From: Serratia sp. AKBS12
GTDB lineage: Bacteria; Pseudomonadota; Gammaproteobacteria; Enterobacterales; Enterobacteriaceae
DNA length: 64,000 nucleotides
Assembly: GCF_024793895.1 (NCBI RefSeq)
Contig: NZ_JANUSB010000015.1
Span: 434,001 to 498,000 of the forward strand
Reading direction: 5' to 3'
The notes beneath the pieces are model-generated. The model ran no database searches. It was not told the DNA's origin and worked only from the letters and a program-made list of their open reading frames with translations. Positions 1 through 8,510 of the stretch are shown here, in pieces. Positions within the stretch are counted from its first letter, which is position 1; each line of letters starts with the position of its first letter. The position numbers and the translations under genes are program-made.

Positions 1-2660
1 AAATCAATCTGACTGATGTTGTTCTCGATCTTAAGCGCATCACCGTCTGCGATGTGCTGTTCTAGCGATTCACACAGTTGCTTGCCGGGAAGCAAATTTA
101 ACATCGCAAACACCCCTTTCAGGCGGTGTGCGGTCTGAGACAAAGCAGCGAAATCACTGCTGCCCGCCTCAGTATACAGTTTTTTGACATCGTCGGGTAC
201 TGTATCAATAAACAACCCATAGTAATCGCTTGATTTTAATTGTTTTTCATAGAGTTGGAGATCGTCGGTGGTCAGTTGCGCCGGAGTTTCCTCCTGATCC
301 AGCGCCGCCATCTGCTGTTCAATCAGCATCAGAATGGCGTCGAGCAAGGCGCTGCCGAGATTATAATTTACCCGGATATAGCGCTTGTCGAGCTGCTGCC
401 AGCCGGCTTCATCGCTGGCCAGCAGCAGGGTGTAATCGTCCGCGCGTTGGGGATTGTCGGTGAGCAACACGTCATAGTCACGATTGATCTGACGATCCTC
501 GGCAATCAGGCAGTTGGCGCCGTAAGACTGCAGCTGGTGGGTGACGATGCCGCGGATTTCTTCCGACGTAATGTCCAGCAGCGCGCTAACGCCATCCAGC
601 AATTTCTCCTGCTCTTCTTCTTCACGACGTTCGACTTCCATTGGCACACGAACGCTGTAGCGGGTACCGATATTGAGTTTGCTGCGGATATCCAACTGAC
701 CATTGAGCTTTTTGCACAGCTGGTTACAGAGGAAGAAGGTCAGCCCCGAGCCGTGGTCGAAGCGATCGACCAGCGTCTGGCTGAGGAACGGATAGTTGAG
801 GTTGCTGATTTCTTCGTTGGAAATGCCCGAGCCGGTATCGTTGATATGAAATACCAGGCGTTCTGGATGGTCGGGTTCATGATCGACAATTATCGAAATC
901 TTGCCGTAGGCGGTAGTAATAATGGCGTAGCGCAGCAGCAGCGACAGCACCTTGCGCAAGGCATTGGCGTCGCCAATATAATTTTGCGCAACGTCGAGCT
1001 GGTAATGATTGAACAATGCTAGCCCTTTTTGATTGATCGATGGCAGCATTTCTTTCAGCAGGTCATCGACCAGCGTCCCCGGGTTGAAAGGCTGGCGCGA
1101 CGGTTGCCAATCCTGAGTTTCAAGACGGGTCAGCAGCGTGATGTTATCAATCAGCCCCGATACCGCAGCGGATTCGCTAACCAGCTGTGTCAGCAGCGCC
1201 TGCTGTTGCTCGGGATCGGGCTGGGTACGCAGACGATCGGCCAGATCGTGTATCTGCCTTACCGGCTGGTTCAGCTCGATGCCCAGGTTGTGCAACATCA
1301 ATTTGCGTGCCTGCACATTTTTGTCGTATTCGCGCCGTGCCTGTTGCAGCCGCTTGTTCACCATCACCTCTTTATCCTGATCGTTCAGCAGAAACAGGTA
1401 GGTTTCAGGTGACATATGGCTGCGGAAGATGCGTATTTCATACACTTCATTATTCACCGTGGCCTGAATGACGCCGTGGTGCTGTTCGGCCATATGCGCA
1501 ATTTTTTGCAGGCTCAGGTGCGGCAACAGATGTTCGGCAATCTTGTTGCTGGCGATCACCGCGCTGCTGGCAAAATCATACACCAGCAGTCCGGAGGGCA
1601 GGCTGGCGATGATCTCCTGATTCAGTGCTCGTTCGCTTGCCAGTTCTTCCGCCAGGTTTTCGCTGGGGTGAATGTATTGGTGACGGATAAAGTAAATACC
1701 GGCCAGCGACAGCATCAGCAACATCAGGTTGACCATCAACAGCCACATATTGTTGCGTAGCATATCAAGGGTCAGACTAAACAGGGATACGCGATACAGC
1801 AGGTTAAGTGGCGCATTTGGCAGCGCTGCGCTGAATTCGAGCCAACTGCCGGACAGGCTGGCCGTTGCGCCGTTTGCCGCGTCGCTGGCTACGTCACTGT
1901 CATCCAGATCGGCGTCATCGTCGGGCTGTAGCAGGAAGCTGGAGCGCGCCATATTGAATGGAATGATGTCGTTGATCGGCAGATCGAAGGCGATCACCGT
2001 CGCCAGATGTCCCGGCTGATTGAAGGTGGTACGAATCGAGAACGAATAGGCATTTTGGAAACGCTGCTTACGCAGGCTGGAGAAGCTTTCGCGTTCATCC
2101 AGCAGGTTTGCCTGTTGCAGCATTTCCGCCCGGCGGTCTTCGGCCGAGTTGGTCAGGTAACTTTCACGGAAGCGGGAGGTCAACTCTTTGAGCGGCTGGG
2201 TGGTGATCAGACTCAGGCTATTGTCCTGGCCGTTCAGGTAGTACATCGCGTAATTTTCGGTCTTCGCTCCCCAACGACCATCGAGATACTCGGAGATATT
2301 GGCGATCATCGCCAGCGTGTTGCCGTCATGACTACCGAAAATCACCGCATCGGTCTTCTTATACGGTTTTTCGATGTAGAAAATGTCCGGGCGCAGGCGC
2401 GTTTCCCGTAACGACAGATCGACCACCTGCGGCGACACATTGCCGAAGCGGTCGTAAATCTGATAGGTAATATGGCGATAGTTGTCGATGCGCTTTTGCA
2501 GGTTGCCGGCGATGGTATTCAGCGCGTGTTTTTTCTCGGCCAGGTAGGCGTTGGTATAGTTGTAACCATACAAACCGATGCCGACGAAAAGCAGCACAAT
2601 AAACACCAGAAAACAGCGGGTGATATTGCTTGAACTGATAGTCAGTTGTTTGTTTTGCAT
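1..2660 (-). CDS. rcsD: Phosphotransferase RcsD (3' end cut by window edge)
   Basis: Inner-membrane intermediate of the Rcs envelope-stress phosphorelay: it carries phosphate between the hybrid kinase RcsC and the regulator RcsB. Translating from ATG at 2660 (MQNKQLTISSSN) gives an open frame of 886 codons running off the window; the E. coli protein is about 890 residues, so only the last few are missing. Visible parts are a first membrane helix near residues 15-35, a large periplasmic sensor region, a second helix near 300-325, a kinase-like region (MLHNLGIELNQPVRQIHDL, without a conventional H-box), an ATPase-like domain, and a C-terminal HPt domain with AHRLKGVF, where the phospho-accepting His is residue 845. 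rcsB should follow to the left. In E. coli rcsD lies next to ompC/micF; here two extra genes separate them. Identification is very secure. Confidence 0.95.
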   Translation of the reverse strand, partial: MQNKQLTISSSNITRCFLVFIVLLFVGIGLYGYNYTNAYLAEKKHALNTIAGNLQKRIDNYRHITYQIYDRFGNVSPQVVDLSLRETRLRPDIFYIEKPYKKTDAVIFGSHDGNTLAMIANISEYLDGRWGAKTENYAMYYLNGQDNSLSLITTQPLKELTSRFRESYLTNSAEDRRAEMLQQANLLDERESFSSLRKQRFQNAYSFSIRTTFNQPGHLATVIAFDLPINDIIPFNMARSSFLLQPDDDADLDDSDVASDAANGATASLSGSWLEFSAALPNAPLNLLYRVSLFSLTLDMLRNNMWLLMVNLMLLMLSLAGIYFIRHQYIHPSENLAEELASERALNQEIIASLPSGLLVYDFASSAVIASNKIAEHLLPHLSLQKIAHMAEQHHGVIQATVNNEVYEIRIFRSHMSPETYLFLLNDQDKEVMVNKRLQQARREYDKNVQARKLMLHNLGIELNQPVRQIHDLADRLRTQPDPEQQQALLTQLVSESAAVSGLIDNITLLTRLETQDWQPSRQPFNPGTLVDDLLKEMLPSINQKGLALFNHYQLDVAQNYIGDANALRKVLSLLLRYAIITTAYGKISIIVDHEPDHPERLVFHINDTGSGISNEEISNLNYPFLSQTLVDRFDHGSGLTFFLCNQLCKKLNGQLDIRSKLNIGTRYSVRVPMEVERREEEEQEKLLDGVSALLDITSEEIRGIVTHQLQSYGANCLIAEDRQINRDYDVLLTDNPQRADDYTLLLASDEAGWQQLDKRYIRVNYNLGSALLDAILMLIEQQMAALDQEETPAQLTTDDLQLYEKQLKSSDYYGLFIDTVPDDVKKLYTEAGSSDFAALSQTAHRLKGVFAMLNLLPGKQLCESLEQHIADGDALKIENNISQID

Positions 2661-2680
2661 AAACGGCAGTAGGTCCTGAA

Positions 2681-3835
2681 TTAGCGAGTAACGGCTCTGG
2701 CGCTGGCGGCAACCGCCAGCAACAGCACGGCAACGCAGCCGAAGGCCACCGTCAGGCTGGAAAGCTGAGCGATAAATCCAATCAGCGCCGGCCCGGCAAG
2801 AATGCCGGCGTAACCGACGGTGGTGACCGAAGCGATGGCCAGATTGGCGGGCATGTCGCGTTGGTTACCGGCGGCGCTGAACAGGATCGGCACCACGTTT
2901 GATGCGCCGAGCCCAACCAGCATAAAGCCCACCAGCGCGATGATGGCGCCGTTGAAGGCGACAGCCAGTGCCAGGCCAAGCGCAGCACACAGGCTGCCTG
3001 CTAGTACCACTTTATAACGGCCCAGCGCATTGACCACCCGATCGCCATTCAGACGGCCCAGCGTCATGGTGATCGAAAACAGCGCGTAGCCCAGCCCGGC
3101 CTGGCTATGATCCACGCCGCGCAGCGTAGTCAGGAACAAGGCACTCCAGTCCAGCATTGAGCCTTCCGCCAGAAACATGATAAAGCACAGCATGCCGATA
3201 AACATTACCCAGCCGCGTGGCAGCACGAATAGAGGACTGCCTTCCTGGGCGCCGCTGTCGCGCAACAGATGCCTGCCGGCAAGCGCCAGTAATAGCGCAA
3301 TGGCCATCACAGCCACCAGCGATGCCATTAACGGGGTGAGGCCAAGCCACAGCACGGCGCTAATGCCGCCGGCGCCGGCGATGCCGCCGACGCTGAAAAA
3401 ACCATGGAAGCCGGACATCATGGCGCGGCCGCTGGCTCGCTCGACAATCACTGCCTGAATATTCATCGCCACATCGATCATGCCGATCGCAGCACCAAAC
3501 AGCAACAGCGCCAGCGCCATGCCACCGGTCGAGTCCATGGTGGCCAGCAGCGGCAAATCGATACACAGCGCCAGTCCGGCCAGCAGGATCACCCGACGAC
3601 AGCCAAATTTACCGGTCAGCACACCGGTAAAGGGCATGGCCAGCATCGAGCCGGCACCAATGCACAGCAGCAATAAGCCTAATGCACCGTCATCCAGCGC
3701 AAGTCGCGTTTTGGCAAACGGCACCAGCGGTGCCCAGGCGGCCATCCCCAGACCAGCGACAAAGAACGCCATGCGCGTAGCAATCTGGGCGGGGACGCCG
3801 GGTTTTGGTTGTTCGGTGCACAAAGTGGATGTCAT
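2681..3835 (-). CDS. MFS transporter (YbjJ-like)
   Basis: A 384-residue, strongly hydrophobic protein with about twelve predicted membrane segments, the size and layout of a major facilitator family exporter or permease. After a short polar N-terminus the first helix begins near residue 23 (FFVAGLGMAAWAPLVPFAK), and GVLTGKFGCRRVILL around residues 74-88 fits the loop 2-3 signature of MFS proteins. It recalls the YbjJ/fucose-permease-like subgroup, but the substrate cannot be read from sequence. It ends only 20 bp before the rcsD start on the same strand, so rcsD may be partly co-transcribed with it. The gene is absent from this place in E. coli and looks like an insertion into the rcsD-ompC interval. 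The start is the first ATG; the ribosome site is weak, so it is uncertain. Confidence 0.8.
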   Translation of the reverse strand: MTSTLCTEQPKPGVPAQIATRMAFFVAGLGMAAWAPLVPFAKTRLALDDGALGLLLLCIGAGSMLAMPFTGVLTGKFGCRRVILLAGLALCIDLPLLATMDSTGGMALALLLFGAAIGMIDVAMNIQAVIVERASGRAMMSGFHGFFSVGGIAGAGGISAVLWLGLTPLMASLVAVMAIALLLALAGRHLLRDSGAQEGSPLFVLPRGWVMFIGMLCFIMFLAEGSMLDWSALFLTTLRGVDHSQAGLGYALFSITMTLGRLNGDRVVNALGRYKVVLAGSLCAALGLALAVAFNGAIIALVGFMLVGLGASNVVPILFSAAGNQRDMPANLAIASVTTVGYAGILAGPALIGFIAQLSSLTVAFGCVAVLLLAVAASARAVTR

Positions 3836-3889
3836 GTGGGCATCAGGATCTGTTATGGGATGTTCGACTAAAGTTGTGCCCTGTTTTTA

Positions 3890-4294
3890 TCACAAAGCGC
3901 GATCCGGGTCGAAAGGATTTGCATGTTCCCCCGCTTGCGCCCCGGCCTTGCGTACCAGCCACAGGCCGATCAAGTGCACAATATACTGGCGCTGCGGTTC
4001 ATCCAGTTCCACGCCCGCCGCAATGCCATGCCATTTGGCCAAACATCCGCGACAGCATGTGGCAGTGGCATGCTGAGCCACGAATGCCGGGTGACCGCGC
4101 ATAGGTGTCTGTTTGCCATCGTTTTTCGGCCAGGCGGGTGCCAAACGGCGATCGACAAAATCGCGGGCATGGCTGAGGATCAGCGGTAACCCCTTATTTT
4201 GCAAATAGGCCATGTCTTTGGCATTGAGGTGGAATTTGGCGCGAAACGCCGAAGCTTGCAATCGCTGCCATTGGCTTTCGAATTGGTGGTTCAT
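3890..4294 (-). CDS. DUF4186 family protein
   Basis: A small soluble protein of 134 residues with a Cys/His cluster, CCRGCLAKWHGI, preceded by RGHPAFVAQHATAT. This combination is what I recall for DUF4186 proteins, which have no established function; the conserved cysteines and histidines suggest metal binding (inference). I start at the ATG at 4294 (MNHQFESQWQRLQ) instead of a TTG six codons earlier, because the ATG is more plausible and the upstream codons look non-coding. It lies upstream of and in the same direction as the MFS gene (54 bp gap), so the two may form one unit together with rcsD. Confidence 0.7.
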   Translation of the reverse strand: MNHQFESQWQRLQASAFRAKFHLNAKDMAYLQNKGLPLILSHARDFVDRRLAPAWPKNDGKQTPMRGHPAFVAQHATATCCRGCLAKWHGIAAGVELDEPQRQYIVHLIGLWLVRKAGAQAGEHANPFDPDRAL

Positions 4295-4550
4295 AAACTT
4301 TACTTTTAACAATAATCGGCAAGTCTATCAGGAATGGCGTAGAAAACCCGACGTTTAGTGCATATTTTGTGCCGGGATGGATAATAATCGGCCAGTGGAT
4401 TAAAAATAATACGACTAAATATCACGGCGTAGACGAAATATTGTCTTCCTGCTTGGCGTTTTGTGCGCAAATAAATGAGAGTGATTATATCCGTCAGTGA
4501 CTATCTCGGGGCAAAAAGTGCGTTTTTTTAGCCCAATTTCGCAGGGGAAA

Positions 4551-4636
4551 TAAAAAACCGGCCCAGTAGGCCGGCTGTAAAGTACAGAAATTATCGTGCA
4601 GATAATGAAGGTAATAATGAAAATAATGATGATAGC
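4551..4636 (-). ncRNA. micF: MicF antisense small RNA
   Basis: Read on the minus strand the segment starts GCTATCATCATTA, the same 5' end as E. coli MicF, the part that pairs with the ompF leader. It runs through an AU-rich single-stranded stretch to a strong intrinsic terminator at 4558-4574 (CCGGCC, 5-nt loop, GGCCGG) followed by six U at 4552-4557. A TATAAT -10 box lies six bases before the proposed first base. The position is also right: divergent from and upstream of ompC, on the rcsD side. Known role: Hfq-dependent repression of ompF translation. Ends are inferred, not mapped. Confidence 0.88.
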
Positions 4637-4642
4637 GAAAGA

Positions 4643-4648
4643 ATTATA
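4643..4648 (-). promoter_or_regulatory. -10 box of micF
   Basis: TATAAT on the minus strand, separated by six bases from the proposed MicF start at 4636. The expected -35 position (about 4666-4671) is a poor match, as is usual for activator-dependent promoters; OmpR, SoxS, MarA and Rob activate micF in E. coli. Confidence 0.6.
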
Positions 4649-4821
4649 ATCCTGAGGCTGCATTTCATTTTGACAGTATGTGCTTATCGCGCTTTAGTTT
4701 TGTATGGTATTCAATAGTAATTTAAAGTTTTGTATATCTTTTTGTTTTTTATGGTTTTAGGTTATTTTTTGTCTTTCCGTGCGGTATTTTATTTGTCTGT
4801 AATGTTTTGTTAAAGTTCGCC

Positions 4822-4890
4822 CATATTTACATCTTGAAACTTTTAAATATAACTCTGAAACACTATCTGATACTTGGTATCATTTTCTTT
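4822..4890 (+). promoter_or_regulatory. ompC promoter with OmpR-binding region
   Basis: ATATTTACATCTTGAAAC at 4823-4840 matches the OmpR C1 box of E. coli ompC (TTTACATTTTGAAACATC), and a second GAAAC lies at 4857-4861. TATCAT at 4878-4883 aligns with the E. coli ompC -10 element, and the downstream CTGGATTA aligns with its start-site region. This predicts a 5' leader of roughly 105 bases before the ompC start. The whole 4637-4996 interval holds only the divergent micF/ompC control region. Confidence 0.7.
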
Positions 4891-4996
4891 CTGGATTAAT
4901 ATAACCCTTGTTACCAGAATGGTAATGCACAGTCGCGCTAATAATGCTCAGAAGGGCAGTGGCCATAGCTCGACATAATTAACGAGGATAATAACG

Positions 4997-6106
4997 ATGA
5001 AACTTCGAGTACTCTCCCTGATTGTTCCTGCCTTGCTGGTTGCCGGCACCGCAGGCGCTGCGGAAATCTACAACAAAGACGGTAATAAACTGGATTTGTT
5101 CGGTAAAATCGACGGTCTTCACTATTTCTCTGATGACAATGGTTCTGATGGCGATCAGTCCTATATGCGTTTTGGCCTGCGTGGCGAGACGCAAATCAGC
5201 GACCAGCTGACCGGCTACGGTGAGTGGGAATACCAGGTTCAGCTGAACAAAACCGAAGCTGAAAACGACTCCTTCACCCGTGTTGGTTTCGCCGGTCTGC
5301 GCTTTGGCGACTATGGCTCACTGGATTACGGCCGTAACTACGGCGTGCTGTACGACATCGGCGCATGGACCGACGTATTGCCTGAGTTCGGTGGCGACAC
5401 CTACGGCGCTGACAACTTCATGTTCCAGCGTACCAACGGCGTGCTGACTTACCGTAACAACGACTTCTTCGGTCTGGTTGACGGCCTGAACTTTGCTCTG
5501 CAATACCAGGGCAAAAACGACAGCGCAACCGAATCCAACAACGGTCGTGACGTTCTGGCACAGAACGGCGACGGTTACGGCATGTCAGCCAGCTATGACC
5601 TGGGTTACGGCATCAGCGCGGCAGCGGCATACTTCTCTTCCGACCGTACCAACGAACAGAATGGTTATAACAACCCAACCATCCTGGGCAGCGGCGACAA
5701 GGCTGAAGCTTACAGCGGCGGCCTGAAATACGACGCGAACAACGTCTACCTGGCGGCGATGTACACCCAGTCTTACAACGCTACCCGCTTTGGCAAGTCC
5801 GGCAGCGCGGCTTACGGCTACGCTAACAAAGCGCAGAACGTTGAAGTCGTGGCTCAGTACCAGTTCGACTTCGGTCTGCGTCCTTCCGTGGCCTACCTGC
5901 AGTCTAAAGGCAAGGACATCGAGCAAGGTTACGGCGATCAGGATCTGATGAAGTATGTTGACGTGGGCGCGACCTACTACTTCAACAAAAACATGTCCAC
6001 CTACGTTGATTACAAAATCAACCTGATGGATGAGAACGACTTCACCAAAGCCGCCGGTATCAACACCGACGACGTGGTTGCCGTAGGTCTGGTTTACCAG
6101 TTCTAA
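4997..6106 (+). CDS. ompC: Outer membrane porin OmpC
   Basis: General diffusion porin forming trimeric 16-strand beta-barrels. The 369-residue precursor has a signal peptide ([21 protein letters not shown]) cut before [19 protein letters not shown], the classic start of mature enterobacterial porins. The constriction loop L3 contains the PEFGGDTY motif near residue 130, and the protein ends VGLVYQF with the terminal Phe needed for BAM recognition. SD AACGAGGATAAT precedes the ATG. Position next to micF and rcsD supports OmpC over OmpF. Regulation: EnvZ/OmpR through the boxes upstream. Classification as OmpC is strong. Confidence 0.95.
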   Translation: MKLRVLSLIVPALLVAGTAGAAEIYNKDGNKLDLFGKIDGLHYFSDDNGSDGDQSYMRFGLRGETQISDQLTGYGEWEYQVQLNKTEAENDSFTRVGFAGLRFGDYGSLDYGRNYGVLYDIGAWTDVLPEFGGDTYGADNFMFQRTNGVLTYRNNDFFGLVDGLNFALQYQGKNDSATESNNGRDVLAQNGDGYGMSASYDLGYGISAAAAYFSSDRTNEQNGYNNPTILGSGDKAEAYSGGLKYDANNVYLAAMYTQSYNATRFGKSGSAAYGYANKAQNVEVVAQYQFDFGLRPSVAYLQSKGKDIEQGYGDQDLMKYVDVGATYYFNKNMSTYVDYKINLMDENDFTKAAGINTDDVVAVGLVYQF

Positions 6107-6125
6107 GCACCAGCGTGACGTTAGC

Positions 6126-6153
6126 AACGCGGCCTTCGGGCCGCGTTTTTTTT
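6126..6153 (+). terminator. ompC intrinsic terminator
   Basis: AACGCGGCC, a TTCG tetraloop and GGCCGCGTT followed by a run of T, 20 bp after the ompC stop. A textbook rho-independent terminator. Confidence 0.95.
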
Positions 6154-6238
6154 TGCCGGCGTTTTGGCACGGATTGCTCGTTGGCACCAGCGACGCCTGA
6201 CTATGCTTGGCTGACAATGACCGGACAGGAGGCAGTGT

Positions 6239-6655
6239 ATGGCATTGAAAATCGAGCGGGTGCTTGAAACGGCGTTGTATGTCAGCGATATGGCGCGTGC
6301 CAGCCAGTTTTATGAAACGGTGCTGCTATTGCCGGCGATGGTGGCCAAAGCGCGCTTTCGTGCCTACGACGTGGGCGGGCAGAACGTACTGCTGCTATTT
6401 GTCAAAGGCGATGCGCTGGACGGTTGGCGAGAGCCGGTCGGTTATATTCCGCCGCATGACGGCAACGGACCCTATCATCTTGGCCTGGCGGTCAGCCAGC
6501 GGCAATTACCCGCCTGGGAGCGTCAGCTTGCCCTGCATGGCGTAGAGATTGAAGGGCGGATGAATTGGCCTCGCGGTGGCGAAAGCCTGTATTTTCGCGA
6601 TCCCGACGGCCACCTGCTGGAACTGGTGACGCCGGGACTGTGGGACAATTATTGA
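6239..6655 (+). CDS. VOC (glyoxalase/dioxygenase fold) family protein
   Basis: 138-residue protein with the two beta-alpha-beta-beta-beta halves of the vicinal oxygen chelate fold: ERVLETALYVSDMARASQFYE at the N-terminus, a middle GPYHLGLAV with a likely metal His, and the closing SLYFRDPDGHLLELVTPG with the Glu ligand. Members include glyoxalases, fosfomycin-modifying enzymes and ring-cleavage dioxygenases; the substrate cannot be named. The stop overlaps the convergent TetR gene by 7 bp. SD GGAGG is placed well before the ATG. Confidence 0.85.
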   Translation: MALKIERVLETALYVSDMARASQFYETVLLLPAMVAKARFRAYDVGGQNVLLLFVKGDALDGWREPVGYIPPHDGNGPYHLGLAVSQRQLPAWERQLALHGVEIEGRMNWPRGGESLYFRDPDGHLLELVTPGLWDNY

Positions 6656-7224
6656 GCGCGCCAGGCCAGGGACAGCGCCGACAGCGTCTCTGCCAGCGTC
6701 AGCAATGCCGCCTGCGCCTGTTGTTCGATTTGCACCTTGACGATCGCACCGTCGACCAGCATGGCGATAATCGCTGCCCGTTGCTGACGGTTGTCTGCCG
6801 GCAGGTAGCGGGCAATTTCCTCGCTCATCTGCCGTTTGTGGGCCTGTGCGATCTCAATACTGGTCGGTAGCAGATCGGCCAATTCCACCGCACTATTGAT
6901 AAATGCGCAGCCGCGAAAACCAGCATCGTTAAACCATGTTTCCAGGCAGGGCGGCAGAGCGCGGAACAGATCGCCCCGTTTCGTCACCTGCTGGGCCAGA
7001 GTATGGCGAAACCAGGCAAGCCATTGCTGATGCCGATAGATCAGGAATGCCTCTATCAAAGCGTTCTTGCTGGCAAAGTGGCGATAGAACGTCACTTTGG
7101 TCACCCCGGCAGCGTTGATGATCCGATCAATGCCCGTTGCGCGGATGCCGTCGCGGTAAAACAGTTCATGTGCAGTGAGTAAAATGCGCTGACGTGCCGC
7201 CGAGGTTTTGCCTGATGTGGTCAT
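6649..7224 (-). CDS. TetR/AcrR family transcriptional regulator
   Basis: 191 residues. The N-terminal helix-turn-helix region is clear: RQRILLTAHELFYRDGIRATGIDRII, then AGVTKVTFYRHFASKNALIEAF, the standard TetR recognition helix and following helix. The C-terminal half is the variable ligand-binding and dimerisation domain and gives no clue to the ligand. It is divergent from the DUF1348 gene, and the 108-bp gap between them holds two identical 18-bp inverted repeats, the probable operators, which implies autoregulation and control of the neighbour. The convergent VOC gene overlaps its 3' end. Confidence 0.9.
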   Translation of the reverse strand: MTTSGKTSAARQRILLTAHELFYRDGIRATGIDRIINAAGVTKVTFYRHFASKNALIEAFLIYRHQQWLAWFRHTLAQQVTKRGDLFRALPPCLETWFNDAGFRGCAFINSAVELADLLPTSIEIAQAHKRQMSEEIARYLPADNRQQRAAIIAMLVDGAIVKVQIEQQAQAALLTLAETLSALSLAWRAQ

Positions 7225-7256
7225 TGAACTATCCGGAAAAATTCACTGCATTGATT

Positions 7257-7310
7257 GTAGACAACTCTGTCTACCTACGCTAGCGTAAATATGTAGACAA
7301 CTCTGTCTAC
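7257..7310. promoter_or_regulatory. Tandem operators for the TetR-family regulator
   Basis: GTAGACAACTCTGTCTAC occurs exactly twice, at 7257-7274 and 7293-7310. Each copy is a perfect inverted repeat with 7-bp arms (GTAGACA/TGTCTAC) and a 4-bp ACTC spacer; the copies are 36 bp apart. Between them lies a third palindrome, TACGCTAGCGTA at 7276-7287. The location between divergent tetR and DUF1348 starts makes binding by the TetR protein the natural reading (inference). Confidence 0.8.
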
Positions 7311-7332
7311 TTACATTTTCCCGAGGTGAAGC

Positions 7333-7800
7333 ATGAGCAACAAACCCCCATTACCGCCATTTACCCGTGAATCGGCGATAGAAAAGGTGCGTCTGGCCGA
7401 GGACGCATGGAATAGCCGCGATCCGCTGCGTGTCGCACAGGTCTACTCGCCAGATACCCACTGGCGTAATCGTGCCGAATACGTTGATGGCCGTGATGCG
7501 GTGGTGGCGTTTTTGCAGCGCAAATGGGCAAAAGAGCTGGATTACCGGTTGATCAAGGAGTTATGGCTGTTTGACGGTGCGCGCATTGCGGTGCGCTTTG
7601 CCTACGAATGGCATGATGACAGCGGTAACTGGTATCGCAGCTACGGTAATGAAAATTGGCAATTCAACGAGCAGGGGTTGATGGTGCAGCGGTACGCCTG
7701 TATTAACGATTGTCCAATTAAGGATACTGAACGCCAATTTCATTGGCCGTTAGGCCGGCGCCCGGATAATGTGCCGGCGTTAAGTGATTTTGGCTTTTAA
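7333..7800 (+). CDS. DUF1348 / NTF2-like family protein
   Basis: 155 residues. The sequence [22 protein letters not shown], then [20 protein letters not shown] and the [32 protein letters not shown] stretches are characteristic of DUF1348, a SnoaL/NTF2-fold group with a cone-shaped pocket often used for small-molecule binding or catalysis. The function is not established. The ATG follows GAGGTGAAGC. It is transcribed away from the TetR gene across the twin operators and is likely its main target. Confidence 0.85.
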   Translation: MSNKPPLPPFTRESAIEKVRLAEDAWNSRDPLRVAQVYSPDTHWRNRAEYVDGRDAVVAFLQRKWAKELDYRLIKELWLFDGARIAVRFAYEWHDDSGNWYRSYGNENWQFNEQGLMVQRYACINDCPIKDTERQFHWPLGRRPDNVPALSDFGF

Positions 7801-7894
7801 TCTGTTTAATAATATTTGAATGTGGGGATTGGGTTTATTAATTAACGGCTGTAATAAACCCTGCCTCGATAAAATAAGGCATTAATTTTTTATT

Positions 7895-8305
7895 TTATTG
7901 TGAAAATAAAACCGCCACTGGCGGCGCACGCGTCTGATAAGGTGGGAATAAATCAGCGAGAGTAATGCTGAATATGCGTTCGGCGATAACAGAGGTTGGG
8001 TGAAAAGCGTAATTCGGTGGCAAGAATAGGGCTATGTCTAGCGCAGGGGTATGATGGAACAGGCTGCAATAACCGCAAAGATCAACCTCGGCGTTGCCCA
8101 TACTGCCGGTATCATGATGCGCCATTGAGGCTGACTGTCGCGCCTGATGATGCGACATCATCTGATGTCCATTCATCGGCATTGTCATGTTTAAACCAGA
8201 TTTATCAGCCAGTTGTGCGGATATTAGCGGCGCCAGGAAAATCATCAACATGGCAAGCAGGCCCAGCCAGGCCGGCGTGCGGAGATGTTGTGCTGAGCGC
8301 TTCAC
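7895..8305 (-). CDS. DUF2946 family membrane/periplasmic protein, His- and Met-rich
   Basis: I start at GTG 8305 because AAGGA lies ten bases upstream and the longer frame adds a non-membrane tail with no ribosome site; this gives 136 residues. A membrane or signal segment (LGLLAMLMIFLAPLISAQLA) is followed by a region dense in Met and His: MTMPMNGHQMMSHHQARQ and SMAHHDTGSM. The family mark is DLCGYCSLFHHTPAL. DUF2946 proteins are often found beside copper- or iron-handling membrane genes, and the Met/His clusters would suit Cu(I)/Cu(II) binding (inference). It is divergent from the PepSY gene, which also has a His/Met-rich insert. Confidence 0.75.
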   Translation of the reverse strand: MKRSAQHLRTPAWLGLLAMLMIFLAPLISAQLADKSGLNMTMPMNGHQMMSHHQARQSASMAHHDTGSMGNAEVDLCGYCSLFHHTPALDIALFLPPNYAFHPTSVIAERIFSITLADLFPPYQTRAPPVAVLFSQ

Positions 8306-8434
8306 GGTTATCGCGTCCTTGGTGACAATGAATAGAACCGGCGGTAAAGACCATTTGCAGTGGATTGTAACATCTTTCACATTTTTCCAACACCGCAATA
8401 CAGCACGTTGGTCTGGTAGTTTTTTATTTAAATG

Positions 8435-8461
8435 CTATTTTTATTTGTTAAATAAAAATAG
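8435..8461. promoter_or_regulatory. Perfect inverted repeat, possible operator
   Basis: CTATTTTTATTT and AAATAAAAATAG are exact reverse complements, 12 bp each, separated by GTT. The repeat lies about 50 bp before the PepSY start in the divergent control region. It could be an operator or a hairpin in the leader; there is no terminator-type GC stem. Confidence 0.5.
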
Positions 8462-8510
8462 ATCGGGTAGATTCCGGCGATATCTCTATTCCTGCAAAGG
8501 AAACTGCATA

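Noticed and set aside
240..1022. Long plus-strand frame of 260 codons opposite rcsD
   Set aside because: Antisense shadow of the RcsD coding region; the minus strand gives a full-length known protein.
4415..4663. 82-codon frame on the minus strand across micF
   Set aside because: It covers the MicF RNA and its terminator, has no ribosome site and an odd Ile run created by the AT-rich RNA sequence.
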